Shown piece by piece: positions 1-7,999 of a stretch of DNA of 64,000 bases. Position 1 is the stretch's first letter; each line of letters opens with the position of its first letter. The notes beneath the pieces were generated by a model. That model worked only from the letters and a program-made list of their open reading frames with translations, had not been told where the DNA came from and searched no databases. The stretch spans positions 53,478 to 117,477 of the forward strand of contig JBOHYR010000066.1 of NCBI GenBank assembly GCA_050737995.1, written 5' to 3'. The position numbers were made by a program, and so were the translations under genes. This DNA is from 66-474 sp050737995. Lineage in GTDB: Bacteria > Pseudomonadota > Gammaproteobacteria > Xanthomonadales > Rhodanobacteraceae.

Positions 1-37
1 GCTGCCGCTGCTGAGCCTGACGGGCAGCATCCAATGA
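1..37 (+). CDS. C-terminal end of a type II secretion inner-membrane protein (GspF-like), partial
   Basis: Only the last eleven codons lie in the window, reading LPLLSLTGSIQ and then TGA at 35-37. A hydrophobic tail ending in a short polar stretch is what GspF platform proteins look like at their C-terminus, and the next gene, 19 nt downstream, is gspG. In many secretion operons gspF directly precedes gspG. The identification rests mainly on this position; the fragment alone is too short to prove it. Confidence 0.4.
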   Translation, partial: LPLLSLTGSIQ

Positions 38-56
38 GACATTCGGAGATGATCAG

Positions 57-482
57 ATGACGGGTTTGAAGAAGCGGCGCACGAAGCGCGCCATCGGATT
101 CACCCTGCTCGAAATGCTTGCGGTGGTCGTGCTGCTAGGCATAGTCGGCGTGATCGTTGCGCGTTCGGTCTCGGGCAGCGTCGACAAAGGCAAGTGGGGG
201 GCCGGCAAGATCGGCGTCACCAGACTCGACCAGGACGTACAGGCTTACGTCCTTGACAACGGTTCGCCTCCCAAGTCACTCGACGACCTGCTCACCAAAC
301 CATTCAATGCGCCTTCCTGGAACGGACCATACGCCAAGCCGACCGATCTCAAGGATCCCTTCGGACACTCTTATGGCTATGTTTATCCGGGCAAGCAAAG
401 CCAGTTCGACATCGTCTTCTATGGCCGCGACGGCAAGCCCGGTGGCGAGAAGATTGATCGTGATTACGGCAACTGGCAATGA
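57..482 (+). CDS. gspG: Type II secretion system major pseudopilin GspG
   Basis: The 141-aa product is the major subunit of the periplasmic pseudopilus that drives proteins out through the type II secretin. The N-terminus is a classic class III (prepilin) signal: a short basic leader, then G|FTLLEM at about residues 14-20, with Gly just before the cleaved and methylated Phe and Glu at mature position 5, followed by a hydrophobic helix to about residue 36. The rest matches the GspG fold: the region GPYAKPTDLKDPFG (about residues 90-103) is the conserved Trp/Gly-Pro-Tyr to Asp-Pro-Trp/Phe-Gly stretch, and the Asp-rich end (GRDGKPGGEKIDRD) is the calcium-binding loop region. Length is normal. 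It is preceded by the end of a probable gspF, but no gspH follows, which is unusual. Confidence 0.93.
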   Translation: MTGLKKRRTKRAIGFTLLEMLAVVVLLGIVGVIVARSVSGSVDKGKWGAGKIGVTRLDQDVQAYVLDNGSPPKSLDDLLTKPFNAPSWNGPYAKPTDLKDPFGHSYGYVYPGKQSQFDIVFYGRDGKPGGEKIDRDYGNWQ

Positions 483-1212
483 AATCGGATTCCGCTGGCC
501 CCGCGCTGTCAAGCCAACCCATGTGCTGGTCGCAACCGCAATGTTGCTGATCGCCTCCACGATCGGACTCCCTTCGACCGGCAAGTCCGTACAAAGCGTC
601 GGTCGCCGTGCGGCGAGACGGCGCGGTTGAACGTGCGCAATGACTGCTTTGCGAGCGGGCGCCGGCGGAACCTCTCAAGAACCAAATCCTCTCCGGAAAT
701 TTCGATGGCGGCTGAGGTTGATGTTGAATATCCATGTGCCGCTGGGACAGGCGGCCGCGCCGGATGTCGAAATCAGTGTGTCGATGCGGCACTCGGGAAC
801 GATGATGGCGCATACGGTCAACGACATCTACCGACTCGACATCGCGGTGCGATATGACGCCCGCCGCACCCTCGGTTGTCGAGCCAGCACGTACGGATCG
901 CGCCGGTGGGCGCATTGGTTGCAGCGGACGTCGCGCAGCCGGTTTTGCTTAGAAAGGTGATGACGGATGCGCCTCATCGAACGGCAGTGCCGACGGCATT
1001 CGGACCGGTGCGTTGTACAGGTCGATCCTTGTTTCGTACTGTTGACGCCGGTGGGGAGTGCGCTGCCCATGCCGGATGCAACAGGCGAATACTGGCAACG
1101 CCAACCAAATGATACTTTGCTGAAGCGCAATGACGCGCTTGCACATCCCGCTCTCTGATTGTTGTCGTCGCGCTCGATGTCAGACTTAGTTGGCGGCAGC
1201 TAAACTGCTCGG
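483..1212 (+). other. 730-nt stretch after gspG without a supported gene
   Basis: In a typical type II secretion operon gspH, gspI and further genes would follow gspG, but no pseudopilin signal (basic leader plus G|F/M-T-L-x-E) is readable here in any frame. A GTG-started frame at 460-630 would give 56 residues with one hydrophobic stretch (about THVLVATAMLLIASTIG), and an open frame at 640-960 gives 106 residues resembling nothing known. Neither has a convincing ribosome site. The stretch may be decayed secretion-gene DNA, or spacer at an operon that was cut. Confidence 0.4.
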
Positions 1213-2097
1213 ATGATTGGTTCCGTTGTCTCGATCGTCATCGTCGCCGCCGATAGCGGTGCGTCCTTGCGTGAATGCGTGACCCACGCGTTGGCATCAA
1301 GCGTGACGGTGGAAGTGGTGGTTGTTGACAATGCTTCGAGCGACGGCATACCGCAAGCCATCGCCCGCGCATATCAAGACGACGAGCGTGTGCGCGTCGT
1401 CTACAACCACGCCAATCTTGGATTCGGCCCCGCGGTGAACGTGGGTGCGCGTGCGGCGGACGGCGGCGCGCTATTGGTTCTGAATCCCGATTGCCTGCTG
1501 GATCGCGAGACGATCGCGCAAATGCTGCATGTGCTGCAAGCGCATTCCGATGTCGGTGTGGTCGGCGCGGTGGTGCGCGATGCAGACGGCACGCCGGATC
1601 CGGCTTCGCGACGGCGCGATCCGTTGCTGCGACGTTCGTTGAATACGTTAACCGGGCGTGCGAAACGCGAAACGGTTGATGCGCGGTTCGAGGGCGTGGA
1701 TGTACCGGGACCGCTGCCAGAAAAAATCATCGAAGTCGAGAACGTTTCAGGTGCGTTGATGCTGCTGCCTTGTGCGGCGTTCGAACGATTGCAAGGTTTC
1801 GACGAGGGTTACTTCCTGCATTGCGAGGACCTGGCCCTGTGTCGGCGCGCGCGCGACGCCGGCTACAAGGTGATGCTCGCGGGTGGCGTGCGGGTGTGTC
1901 ATGGCAAGGGCGGATCCAGCGCGCATCGCCCGGTGTTCGTCAGTTACCATAAGCATCGCGGCATGTGGCGATGGTTTCGCAAGTTCGATCCGGCCGCGCG
2001 CAGGCTGCCGACGCGCGTGCTGGTGTGGTGCGGCATCGCCGCACATTTTCTCGCGACTGCGCCGTTACTTTGGTTGCGCCGCGCCATCCGATACTGA
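1213..2097 (+). CDS. Glycosyltransferase family 2 protein
   Basis: The 294-aa protein has the GT-A fold signature of family 2 glycosyltransferases: a beta strand entering VVVDNASSDG (about residues 35-44) for nucleotide-sugar binding, the NLGFGPAVNVGAR segment, and NPDC (about residue 93) at the position of the metal-binding DXD motif. The later region FFLHCEDLALCRRARDAGY is the acceptor-side E-D-x-D-L-C-x-R pattern of rhamnosyltransferase-like (WbbL/RfbF-type) members. It probably adds a sugar to a surface polysaccharide, but no donor or acceptor can be named. No other sugar-polymer genes are nearby; it lies alone between the secretion genes and def. The C-terminus ends in a hydrophobic stretch (about residues 268-290) that may associate with the membrane. 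Confidence 0.85.
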   Translation: MIGSVVSIVIVAADSGASLRECVTHALASSVTVEVVVVDNASSDGIPQAIARAYQDDERVRVVYNHANLGFGPAVNVGARAADGGALLVLNPDCLLDRETIAQMLHVLQAHSDVGVVGAVVRDADGTPDPASRRRDPLLRRSLNTLTGRAKRETVDARFEGVDVPGPLPEKIIEVENVSGALMLLPCAAFERLQGFDEGYFLHCEDLALCRRARDAGYKVMLAGGVRVCHGKGGSSAHRPVFVSYHKHRGMWRWFRKFDPAARRLPTRVLVWCGIAAHFLATAPLLWLRRAIRY

Positions 2098-2114
2098 TTG
2101 CAATGGTGTAATGC

Positions 2115-2651
2115 ATGATTCGCGAAATCCTGAAAATGGGCGATCCGCGCCTGCTGCGCGTCGCGCCGCCGGTACCTGAGTCGATGTTCGGTACCACCGA
2201 TCTCGATGGTCTGATCAGCGACCTGTTCGAGACCATGCAGGCTGCCGATGGGGTAGGTCTGGCAGCGCCACAGATCGGCGTCGACCTGCAACTGACTGTG
2301 TTCGGTTTCGAGCATTCCAACCGTTACCCCGATGAACCCGAAGTACCTCGCACAATCCTTCTCAACCCTATGATTACGCCATTGTCGAAAGACATGGAAG
2401 ACGGCTGGGAAGGTTGCCTGTCGGTACCCGGGTTGCGCGGCGTGGTCAGTCGCCACTCCATGATCCGCTATCAGGGCGTCGACCCGAGAGGTACGATGAT
2501 CGATCGCACCGCCGAGGGTTTTCATGCGCGGGTGGTGCAGCACGAGTGTGATCACCTGATCGGGCGACTGTATCCGTCACGCATCACGGATTTTTCGAAA
2601 TTCGGCTTCATCGACGTGCTGTTTCCGGACGAGGCCGGCGCGGCGGAATAG
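2115..2651 (+). CDS. def: Peptide deformylase
   Basis: The 178-aa enzyme removes the formyl group from the N-terminal methionine of new proteins. All three catalytic motifs are present: GVGLAAPQ (residues 46-53), EGCLS (99-103, with metal-ligand Cys101) and HECDH (143-147, with the two metal-binding His and catalytic Glu144). Length and start (MIREIL) match the family. It starts 17 nt after the glycosyltransferase, is not paired with fmt here, and converges with the metallo-hydrolase gene, leaving only 7 nt between the two stops. It may be a second deformylase copy elsewhere in the genome's set; the window cannot tell. Confidence 0.95.
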   Translation: MIREILKMGDPRLLRVAPPVPESMFGTTDLDGLISDLFETMQAADGVGLAAPQIGVDLQLTVFGFEHSNRYPDEPEVPRTILLNPMITPLSKDMEDGWEGCLSVPGLRGVVSRHSMIRYQGVDPRGTMIDRTAEGFHARVVQHECDHLIGRLYPSRITDFSKFGFIDVLFPDEAGAAE

Positions 2652-2658
2652 GCTCTGG

Positions 2659-3645
2659 TCACAGCACCATCAAATCGTGGCCGATGATCAGCCGACCCTT
2701 GAAGTGCGGTTTGACCGCGTCGTACCAGACCTGATCCGGGATGGGCATCGTGCCGGGCACGAAGTGATTCAGCACCAGCGTCTTGACGCCGGCCCTGGTT
2801 GCGATCTGCCCGACTTCCGACATCGGCGTGTGGGCGGCTTCGAGGTGCGCGCGCAGGCGGGTCGCCACGGCTTCGTCTTTCACGACTTGGCCAATTGCCT
2901 TGAGGTCGATCACCTCGTGCACCAGGATGTCGGCGCCGCGCGCGAGTTCGATCAGGTTTTCGGAGGGGCGTGTATCGCCTGAAAACACGATCGAACGATC
3001 CGGGCAATCGAAGCGATAGGCGAAGGCTGGCACGACCGGCGGATGCTGCACCAGCGCCGCTGTCACCCTGACGTTTTCGTCGTGCATCACCGGGCCGCCG
3101 TGCGTAATCTCGTGTGGCTCGATCAATGGCGCAAGCGGTGGGCCGCCTTCATCGGATTCGCGGATGTGGATGTCGTAGGCATCCATTTCCAGGAATAGTT
3201 CGGTCATCCTGGCGAGTGGCGGCGGCCCATAAGTGTTGACGCGTGTATGCAGGTCGGTTTCCCACGCCAGCAACAAGAGATTGCCATAGTCGGCGTTGTG
3301 GTCGGAATGATGGTGTGTGATGAAAACATCACGGATGTGGCCGAGATCCAGCCCGGCCTTCACCATCTGCCGCGCGACACCGTTGCCGCAATCGATCACG
3401 TAGATAACGTCACCGATCACGATCGCATTTGCGGGCGCCGAGCGATCCACCTTGGGCGTCGAGCCGCCTGCCGTGCCAAGCAGTACGAGTTTTGAGCGGG
3501 GGCTGACTGGCATGGGTAGGTATTTCGGCTTGGTGTCGGCAGAAAGTGCGCGTGTATTTGCCGTTGCGATGGCCGCCAGCGACAATCCGGCGGCCCGCAG
3601 CAGCCGACGCCGGGACCGGTCGATGTCGTCGTGCGATTGGGGCAT
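2659..3645 (-). CDS. Tat-exported MBL-fold metallo-hydrolase
   Basis: Starting at the ATG at 3645 gives 328 residues with a twin-arginine export signal near the N-terminus (DRSRRRLLRAAGLSLAAIA); an upstream in-frame start at 3708 would only add a non-conserved leader. The mature part is a metallo-beta-lactamase-fold hydrolase: GTAGG strand, HHHSDH as the HxHxDH zinc motif, later FSGDTRPSE, a conserved HE, and a final GHD. The arrangement (LVLLGTAGGSTP, THHHSDHNADYGNLL, AAHTPMSEVGQIA) is that of RNase Z/arylsulfatase-like members whose substrates are usually unknown. It is expected to act in the periplasm. It sits 93 nt downstream of valS's stop on the same side of the chromosome but reads the same strand (minus), so it could be co-transcribed after valS. 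Confidence 0.85.
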   Translation of the reverse strand: MPQSHDDIDRSRRRLLRAAGLSLAAIATANTRALSADTKPKYLPMPVSPRSKLVLLGTAGGSTPKVDRSAPANAIVIGDVIYVIDCGNGVARQMVKAGLDLGHIRDVFITHHHSDHNADYGNLLLLAWETDLHTRVNTYGPPPLARMTELFLEMDAYDIHIRESDEGGPPLAPLIEPHEITHGGPVMHDENVRVTAALVQHPPVVPAFAYRFDCPDRSIVFSGDTRPSENLIELARGADILVHEVIDLKAIGQVVKDEAVATRLRAHLEAAHTPMSEVGQIATRAGVKTLVLNHFVPGTMPIPDQVWYDAVKPHFKGRLIIGHDLMVL

Positions 3646-3738
3646 GGCTCCCGCGATCCAGTGCGCATCGGTTCGAAGGCTGCAATCCACCACTTCGCCG
3701 TTCTGCACCCGGGCGGCAGGTGGCAGACTGTCGCTGGT

Positions 3739-6678
3739 TCAGGCTTGCAGTTTCTCGGATTGCTCGTGCAGCGCGTCGAGTTGTGTGGTCCAGTCGGTCA
3801 GTCGTGCGCGCTCCAGCTCGACCACAGCGTCGGGCGCGTGATCGACGAAGTTGGCGTTGCCGAGTTTGCCCTCGCACTTTTTTATTTCGTCCTTGATGCG
3901 CGCGATTTCCTTTTTCAGGCGCGTACGCTCGGCACCGAGATCGATCAGGCCGGCCAACGGAATCAACACGCAAAGGTTGCCGATCACCGCCGCTGCCGCG
4001 GCAGTTTCCTCCTCACCGGCCGCCAACCGGCGAGGTGGTTCGCAATGCGCGAGGAATTCGATCTGTGTGCTGAATTTGCCCATGCGTCGGTGATCTTCGG
4101 TGTCGCCGTTGGCGAAGAGGACCGGAATGATCTTGCCCGGCGGAATGTTCATCTCGCTGCGAATGCGCCGCACACTCGTCAGTACCGACTTGAACCATTC
4201 GATTTCGGCGCTGGCGGTCTCGTCCCCGGCGAACTCGTCGGCGCGTGGATACGGGCGTTGCAGAATGCTCTGCTCTTTGAGGCCTAGTTTTGGGGCCACC
4301 GATTGCCAGATTTCCTCGGTAATGAACGGAATGATAGGGTGCAGCGCACGTAATGCCGCTTCCAGCACCACCAGCAACGTCTGGCGGGTCGAGGCAGCGG
4401 CACTCGCATCGTCGCCATTCAACGCCGGTTTCGACAATTCCAGAAACCAGTCGCAATACTCGTTCCATACGAACTCATACAGCGTCTGCGCCAAGTGGTC
4501 GAAGCGATAGCTGGCGAAGTACTGTTCGACTTCGGCCAGCATCTTGTGCAGCCGCGAGACGATCCAGCGTTCCGCCTCGGTGGCGGGCGCGTTTGTTGTT
4601 CCCGGTTCTCCGCTCGATGCCTCTCCCACATTCATCAGCACGAACCGCGCCGCATTCCACAGCTTGTTGCAGAACGCCTTGTAGCCTTCGGCGCGTTTCA
4701 GGTCGAAGTTGATGGTGCGGCTGTAGCTTGCGAGCGCGGCGAAGGTAAAGCGCAGCGCATCGGTGCCGATCGCGGCGATGCCGTCGGGATATTCCTTCCG
4801 GATGCGCTTCTCGACTTTCTCGCGTACCTGCGGAATCAGCAACGATTTGGTGGACTTGGCCACCAGTGCGTCGCGTTCGATGCCGTCGATCAGATCCAGC
4901 GGGTCCAGGGTGTTGCCCTTGGACTTGGACATCTTCTGGCCTTCGGCGTCGCGCACGATGGCGTTGATGTACACCTCGTGAAAAGGGACGCGGCCGGTGA
5001 AGTAGCGGGTCGTCATTACCATCCGCGCGACCCAGAAGAAGATGATGTCGAAACCGGTGACCAGCACTGCGCTCGGCAGAAATATCTTGTCGGTCGACCA
5101 GTTCGCGACGATTTCGCCGCGCTCGTTTTTCACGGCTTCACTCGACGGCCAGCCGAGCGTCGAGAACGGCCACAGCGCCGAAGAGAACCAGGTGTCGAGC
5201 ACGTCCTCGTCCTGGCGCAACGTGCCATTTGGTTTGACGGACGAATGTGCGATCGCGTCGGCCTCGTCTTCGCCGACGAAGATGTTTCCTTCCTTGTCGT
5301 ACCACGCCGGAATCCGGTGCCCCCACCACAACTGCCGGCTGATGCACCAGTCCTGGATGTTGTCCAGCCACTGCGTATAGGTCGTCGTCCAGTTCTCCGG
5401 CACGAACTTGATTTCGCCGGAACGCACCGCTTCGAGCGCCGGCCCGGTAATCGCCTTGCGGCCGCCCGGCGAACCGGCCGGCTGGGCACGGCCTTCCGGC
5501 AACGTGTCGCCGGTGAGATCCACGAACCATTGATCCGTCAGCATCGGTTCGATCACCGCATCGGAACGCTGGCTGATCGGCACCTGCAGCTTGTGCCGCT
5601 TCGTCTCGACCAGGAGACCTTCTGCTTCCAGTTGGGTAAGAACTTTTTTTCGCGCTTCGTATCGATCCAGTCCTCGATAGGTTTCAGGTATTCCGATGTC
5701 GCCAGCCATATCGATGTAATTGATACGCAGCTTCCCTGATCCGCCTGGCTTGGCCACACGGGCGGCCCAATCGGCATCACCAACGATTCTGGCGTCGAGC
5801 GTGAAGATGTTGAACTGTGGAAGCTTGTGTCGCAGGCCGATCGCGTAGTCGTTGAAGTCATGCGCCGGCGTGATCTTCACTGCGCCCGTCCCGAACTCTC
5901 GGTCGACGTAATCATCGAGAATGATGGGAACTTCGCGGCCCGTGATCGGTAGCCGTAAACGCTTGCCATGCAAACGCTTGTAGCGCTCATCCTCCGGATG
6001 CACGGCAACCGCCGCGTCGCCCAGCATGGTTTCCGGACGCGTGGTGGCGATCACCACGCTGTCGCTGCCATCGACAGTCGGATAGCAAATCGACCACAGG
6101 AATCCGTCGCGTTCGATGTTGTTGACCTCGAGGTCCGACACCGCGGTCATCAACACAGGATCCCAGTTCACCAGCCGGTTGCCGCGATAGATCAATCCGG
6201 CGCGATACCACTCCACGAATACTTTGCGCACCGCGGCCGACAGGCCTTCATCCATGGTGAAACGTTCGCGCGACCAGTCCACGCACGCGCCCAGCCGGCG
6301 CATCTGTTGCGTAATCGTGGAGCCCGATTCCTGTTTCCATCGCCACACGCGCTCGATGAAGGCGTCGCGGCCCAGATCGTGGCGCGTCTTTCCTTCGGCT
6401 GCGAGCTGGTTTTCGACGATTTTTTGCGTCGCGATGCCCGCGTGGTCACTGCCGCCTTGCCACAGTGTGTTGTGCCCGGTCATCCGCGCATGCCGGATCA
6501 GCGCGTCCATGATGGTCTGCTGGAATGCATGGCCCATGTGCAGCGTGCCGGTGACGTTCGGCGGCGGCAGCAGGATGCAGTACGGCTCGCCTTGGCCGGA
6601 TGGCTTGAAGCAGTTGGCCTGCTCCCAGCGCGCGTACCACTTCGATTCGATCTGCTTGGGGTCGAAACTCTTGTCCAT
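3739..6678 (-). CDS. valS: Valyl-tRNA synthetase
   Basis: A class I aminoacyl-tRNA synthetase that charges tRNA-Val and edits mischarged Thr. From the ATG at 6678 it is 979 residues; an in-frame start at 6714 would add 12 non-conserved residues, while MDKSFDPKQIESKWY is the usual beginning. Visible motifs are PPPNVTGTLHMGH (residues about 38-50, the HIGH motif as HMGH), the editing domain (WSICYPTVDGS, TTRPETMLGD), QDWCISRQLWWGHRIP, and KMSKSKGN near residue 580. The C-terminal tail is a charged coiled coil (about residues 915-979), the tRNA-binding arm of ValRS. Length is normal. Confidence 0.97.
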   Translation of the reverse strand: MDKSFDPKQIESKWYARWEQANCFKPSGQGEPYCILLPPPNVTGTLHMGHAFQQTIMDALIRHARMTGHNTLWQGGSDHAGIATQKIVENQLAAEGKTRHDLGRDAFIERVWRWKQESGSTITQQMRRLGACVDWSRERFTMDEGLSAAVRKVFVEWYRAGLIYRGNRLVNWDPVLMTAVSDLEVNNIERDGFLWSICYPTVDGSDSVVIATTRPETMLGDAAVAVHPEDERYKRLHGKRLRLPITGREVPIILDDYVDREFGTGAVKITPAHDFNDYAIGLRHKLPQFNIFTLDARIVGDADWAARVAKPGGSGKLRINYIDMAGDIGIPETYRGLDRYEARKKVLTQLEAEGLLVETKRHKLQVPISQRSDAVIEPMLTDQWFVDLTGDTLPEGRAQPAGSPGGRKAITGPALEAVRSGEIKFVPENWTTTYTQWLDNIQDWCISRQLWWGHRIPAWYDKEGNIFVGEDEADAIAHSSVKPNGTLRQDEDVLDTWFSSALWPFSTLGWPSSEAVKNERGEIVANWSTDKIFLPSAVLVTGFDIIFFWVARMVMTTRYFTGRVPFHEVYINAIVRDAEGQKMSKSKGNTLDPLDLIDGIERDALVAKSTKSLLIPQVREKVEKRIRKEYPDGIAAIGTDALRFTFAALASYSRTINFDLKRAEGYKAFCNKLWNAARFVLMNVGEASSGEPGTTNAPATEAERWIVSRLHKMLAEVEQYFASYRFDHLAQTLYEFVWNEYCDWFLELSKPALNGDDASAAASTRQTLLVVLEAALRALHPIIPFITEEIWQSVAPKLGLKEQSILQRPYPRADEFAGDETASAEIEWFKSVLTSVRRIRSEMNIPPGKIIPVLFANGDTEDHRRMGKFSTQIEFLAHCEPPRRLAAGEEETAAAAAVIGNLCVLIPLAGLIDLGAERTRLKKEIARIKDEIKKCEGKLGNANFVDHAPDAVVELERARLTDWTTQLDALHEQSEKLQA

Positions 6679-6859
6679 CACGGGTCCGGGTTCCGCGCTC
6701 CGCGCGGTTCGCAAAAACGAACGGCGATTGTAGCGATTCCCGGACGACGCTTGCGGCGCGAGGTGACGGTGATGACAAAGCAGGCCATGGGCGGCCGCCG
6801 TGTTTGCGTCAGGCGCGAAACCATCACGAGGGTGTCATTGGCCTCCGGTGCGTGACGCG

Positions 6860-7999
6860 CTACACCGTCCACTTGCGGTGTGCATGGATCGACATCACTA
6901 CCCCGAATCCGGTCAGCAGGGTGATCGCCGAGGTGCCGCCGTAGCTGACCAGCGGCAATGGCACGCCTACCACCGGAAGCAGGCCCGTGATCATGCCGCC
7001 GTTGACGATGACGTACACGAAGAAGGCGAGGCCGAAGGCGCCGGCGAGAAGACGCGAGTAGGTGTCGCGCGCGTTGGCTGCGATCCACAGGCAGCGACCG
7101 ACGATGAAGGCGTACAGCGCAAGCAGTACCAGTGCACCGATCAGCCCGAACTCCTCGCCGAGCACCGCGAAGATGAAATCGGTGGTGTGTTCGGGCAGGA
7201 ACTCCAGTTTCGACTGGGTGCCTTGGTTGAAGCCTTTGCCGAGGATGCCGCCTGAACCGACCGCGATCATCGACTGCAGGATGTGCCAACCGCTACCCAG
7301 CGGGTCGCTTTCCGGGTGGAGGAAGGTCAGCACGCGTTGGCGCTGATAACCGTGCAGGAAGTAGCCGTGCAGGAAGTGCCATGCCACCGGTGCGGCGGCC
7401 GCGAGCGCGGCCAGCATCGCGCCGATCTTCCACCATTGCAGCCCCGCGAGAAACAGCACGAACACCCCAGACGCGGCGACCAGCAGCGCGGTGCCGAGGT
7501 CGGGTTGCTTGACAATCAGCAACACGGGCAGCCCGACGAGGATTGCAATCGCGAAGATGTCGCGCCAGCGTGGAGGCAGCGGACGCGGGTGCAGGTACCA
7601 CGCGATCATCATCGGCATTGCCAGCTTCATCAGCTCGGACGGCTGGAAGCGGATAACGCCGATGTCCAGCCAGCGGTTCGCGCCCTGGCCTTCGCCCAAT
7701 ACCTTCACCACCACCAGCAGCAGGACGCCGAGCACGTAGAACCATGGTGTCCAGGCGCGCAGCAGCGACGGCGGAATGCGCGACACCGCGACGAGCAATG
7801 CCGCGCCGATAAGGAAACGCACGGCTTGCCCGATCAGCATGCTCGTGTCGAGATTGCTGGCGCTGTACAGCACTGTCAGTCCGATCGCGGCGAGGATCAG
7901 CAGCGCAATGGCGAGGGGCAGATCGATGCGGGGGCGCGAGAAAATCCGGCGCCCGATCCGCATGGCGCGTCCACCAACGCTGGCTACCAGGGTGTTCAT
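6860..7999 (-). CDS. rodA: Rod-shape peptidoglycan glycosyltransferase RodA (SEDS family)
   Basis: A 379-aa SEDS-family membrane protein that polymerises lipid II for side-wall synthesis with its partner transpeptidase PBP2, whose gene overlaps it by the four bases ATGA (7996-7999). About ten hydrophobic segments are visible. Family signatures include WLDIGVIRFQPSELMKLA, KQPDLGTALL (the conserved Lys-x-Pro-Asp-Leu-Gly) and HTTDFIFAVLGEEFG, with the catalytic Asp in the large loop, and the C-terminal YGGTSAITLLTGFG. The start is fixed by the overlap with mrdA. It is the last gene of mreB-mreC-mreD-mrdA-rodA. Confidence 0.96.
   Translation of the reverse strand: MNTLVASVGGRAMRIGRRIFSRPRIDLPLAIALLILAAIGLTVLYSASNLDTSMLIGQAVRFLIGAALLVAVSRIPPSLLRAWTPWFYVLGVLLLVVVKVLGEGQGANRWLDIGVIRFQPSELMKLAMPMMIAWYLHPRPLPPRWRDIFAIAILVGLPVLLIVKQPDLGTALLVAASGVFVLFLAGLQWWKIGAMLAALAAAAPVAWHFLHGYFLHGYQRQRVLTFLHPESDPLGSGWHILQSMIAVGSGGILGKGFNQGTQSKLEFLPEHTTDFIFAVLGEEFGLIGALVLLALYAFIVGRCLWIAANARDTYSRLLAGAFGLAFFVYVIVNGGMITGLLPVVGVPLPLVSYGGTSAITLLTGFGVVMSIHAHRKWTV

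Noticed and set aside
349..915. Long minus-strand frame opposite gspG and the following empty stretch
   Set aside because: Arg/His/Ser-rich composition typical of a shadow of high-GC DNA; it overlaps gspG antisense.
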